NCBI RefSeq assembly: GCF_000802965.1
Contig: NZ_JSAK01000017.1
Location: 37,108 to 101,107, forward strand
Direction: 5' to 3'
Length of the DNA stretch: 64,000 bases
From: Pseudomonas fluorescens
Lineage (GTDB): Bacteria > Pseudomonadota > Gammaproteobacteria > Pseudomonadales > Pseudomonadaceae
Shown here: piece by piece, positions 62,983 through 64,000 of the stretch
Position numbering within the stretch: the first letter of the stretch is position 1
How the letters are laid out: each line of letters begins with the position of its first letter
Notes under the pieces: model-generated
What the model saw: only the letters and a program-made list of their open reading frames with translations
Told to the model about the DNA's origin: nothing
Databases searched by the model: none
Program-made: the position numbers and the translations under genes

Positions 62983-63816
62983 ATGAAGCTCTCCAAGCCC
63001 AAGGACACCGACAAGGCCCCGCGTTTCTGGCGTGATGACGCCCTGCCCTTCATTGAAGCCCGGTCCATCGCCGACGGGCGCGAGGTCTGTTACACCCGGC
63101 ATTCCCACGAGCACTTTTCCATTGGGGCGATTACCGCCGGGCGCAGTACTTATGTGCATGAGCAATCGCACTTCGAGGTCAGTACCGGCACCGTCGTGCT
63201 GATGAACCCCGGTGATGTCCACGCCTGCAATCCGATCGACGATCAGCCCTGGTCGTACCTGATGCTGTATGTGGACACCGCGTGGCTCACCGATTTGCAA
63301 CATCAACTCGGGTTCAGCAATGACCTGGCGTTTCGCCGGTTCGCGGTCACCCATGTCGCGGATCGCGAACTGTTCGACGGCTTGAAGGATTTGTATGAGG
63401 TGCTGGTCGATCAGCAGCAGGACGTGTTGCGCAAGCACAGCGCAGCGGTGGAGTTTTTTACCGAGGTGCAGCTACGGTTGAATCCGATCGATCAACCGCT
63501 GCGCGAGCCGAACTTCAAACTGGAACGCGCGGCCGATTTCATCCGCGATCACTGCACGCAAATGCTCAAGCTCGAAGACATCTGCGAGGCGGCGCAACTG
63601 TCGCCGTCCTACCTGATCCGCGCGTTCAAGCAGCATTACGGCATGACGCCTCACGCCTTTTTGGTTAACCGGCGCATCCAGTTCGCTCAGGATCAACTGC
63701 GCAACGGCAAGCTGATCGCCGACGTGGCGCTGGAAGCGGGATTTGCCGATCAGGCGCATTTTCAACGAGCGTTCAAGCAGCACCTGGCGGCGACACCAGG
63801 ACAATATCGCGGCTGA
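62983..63816 (+). CDS. AraC-family regulator with cupin effector domain
   Basis: A 277-residue protein. The N-terminal cupin-like AraC ligand domain (about 30-110) has RHSHEHFSIGAITAGRSTY and the closing LMNPGDVHACNP. The C-terminal helix-turn-helix (about 175-277) has LEDICEAAQLSPSYLIRAFKQHYGMTPHAFLVNRRIQ and DVALEAGFADQAHFQRAFKQHLAATPGQYR. It senses a small molecule of unknown kind. It follows the VOC gene closely (32 bases), so they may be co-transcribed, but AraC proteins like this often control an exporter outside the window. Confidence 0.93.
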   Translation: MKLSKPKDTDKAPRFWRDDALPFIEARSIADGREVCYTRHSHEHFSIGAITAGRSTYVHEQSHFEVSTGTVVLMNPGDVHACNPIDDQPWSYLMLYVDTAWLTDLQHQLGFSNDLAFRRFAVTHVADRELFDGLKDLYEVLVDQQQDVLRKHSAAVEFFTEVQLRLNPIDQPLREPNFKLERAADFIRDHCTQMLKLEDICEAAQLSPSYLIRAFKQHYGMTPHAFLVNRRIQFAQDQLRNGKLIADVALEAGFADQAHFQRAFKQHLAATPGQYRG

Positions 63817-63834
63817 CTCCGGAACGGTCCCCCC

Positions 63835-63953
63835 TGTGGCGAGGGAGCTTGCTCCCGCTCGGCGGCGTAGCCGTCGCAAAACCTGCCTGCAAGGTTTACC
63901 TGAATGAATGCCAAGGGCCGCTTCGCAGCCCAGCGGGAGCAAGCTCCCTCGCA
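63835..63953. repeat. REP pair, family 3
   Basis: TGTGGCGAGGGAGCTTGCTC and its inverse AGCAAGCTCCCTCGCA at 63939-63953 lie just after the AraC stop. The loop is longer than in the copies at 39582 and 42422. The last 47 bases of the window show no gene. Confidence 0.9.
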
Positions 63954-64000
63954 AAAGTTTTCCACGATATCAAGAGCCACTGAGTGCCCGTGACTCGGCA

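Overview
The window looks like chromosomal DNA of a fluorescens-group Pseudomonas. The evidence is high GC content with typical pseudomonad codon use, three families of palindromic REP-type repeats in ten intergenic places, DUF1652 and YgdI-type small proteins, a potE-type antiporter, fdn/sel genes and many LysR/AraC/IclR regulators. There is no prophage, integrase, insertion sequence or CRISPR array. The gene content reads as ordinary accessory metabolism, with one substantial, textbook-quality selenoprotein locus in the middle.

Layout. 1-5.1 kb: 3' part of a metallo-beta-lactamase-fold gene whose metal ligands look degraded, a YdeI/OmdA-like protein, two small acidic disordered proteins each with its own terminator, and a LysR regulator divergent from a secreted cupin and an SDR dehydrogenase. 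5.1-13.4 kb: an IclR regulator with an MHS-type transporter and a protein of unknown function, rich in perfect dyads, then a DMT permease, an old-yellow-enzyme reductase, a zinc alcohol dehydrogenase and a nitroreductase. 13.4-21 kb: a GAF-GAF-GGDEF-EAL protein, a DUF2252 protein, a lipoprotein whose ribosome binding site sits in a hairpin, a GAF histidine kinase and a Ca2+/H+ antiporter. 21-26 kb: ornithine decarboxylase (speF), putrescine/ornithine antiporter (potE) and an orphan amino-acid-type binding protein, with a possible leader ORF. A decayed mscS-type channel gene and an AI-2E-family permease follow.

27.9-37 kb (all minus strand): fdnG-fdnH-fdnI-fdhE-selA-selB-selC. fdnG has an in-frame UGA at codon 197 followed by a small hairpin at the expected distance. 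The same transcription unit supplies the formate dehydrogenase, its maturation factor, both dedicated selenocysteine factors and the selenocysteine tRNA. The locus therefore contains the substrate for selenocysteine insertion and most of the insertion machinery; selD is not in the window.

37-50.6 kb: a PatB/MalY-type C-S lyase, an SDR, Yip1-like and CPA1 antiporter genes that overlap, a hemerythrin, a two-PAS hybrid histidine kinase, an orphan zeta-toxin-like kinase, an overlapping XPD/DinG-type helicase and FAN1-type VRR-NUC nuclease pair, and a putative two-domain lysozyme inhibitor. 50.6-54.5 kb: a polyamine uptake/oxidation unit (FAD oxidase, cupin, binding protein) under a SnoaL-AraC regulator. 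54.7-64 kb: DUF1652, LysR plus glyoxalase-like protein, a degenerate GGDEF protein, a Tat-exported molybdenum hydroxylase with 2Fe-2S subunit and dihaem cytochrome, NnrS with a small membrane protein, a PhnB-like protein and an AraC regulator.

The least explained signals are small and regulatory: a 13-bp inverted repeat that copies the start region of the zeta-like gene and brackets a possible promoter, a hairpin over a lipoprotein ribosome binding site, and three perfect dyads around the IclR/MHS unit. All functions come from reading motifs and gene order; no database search was run.
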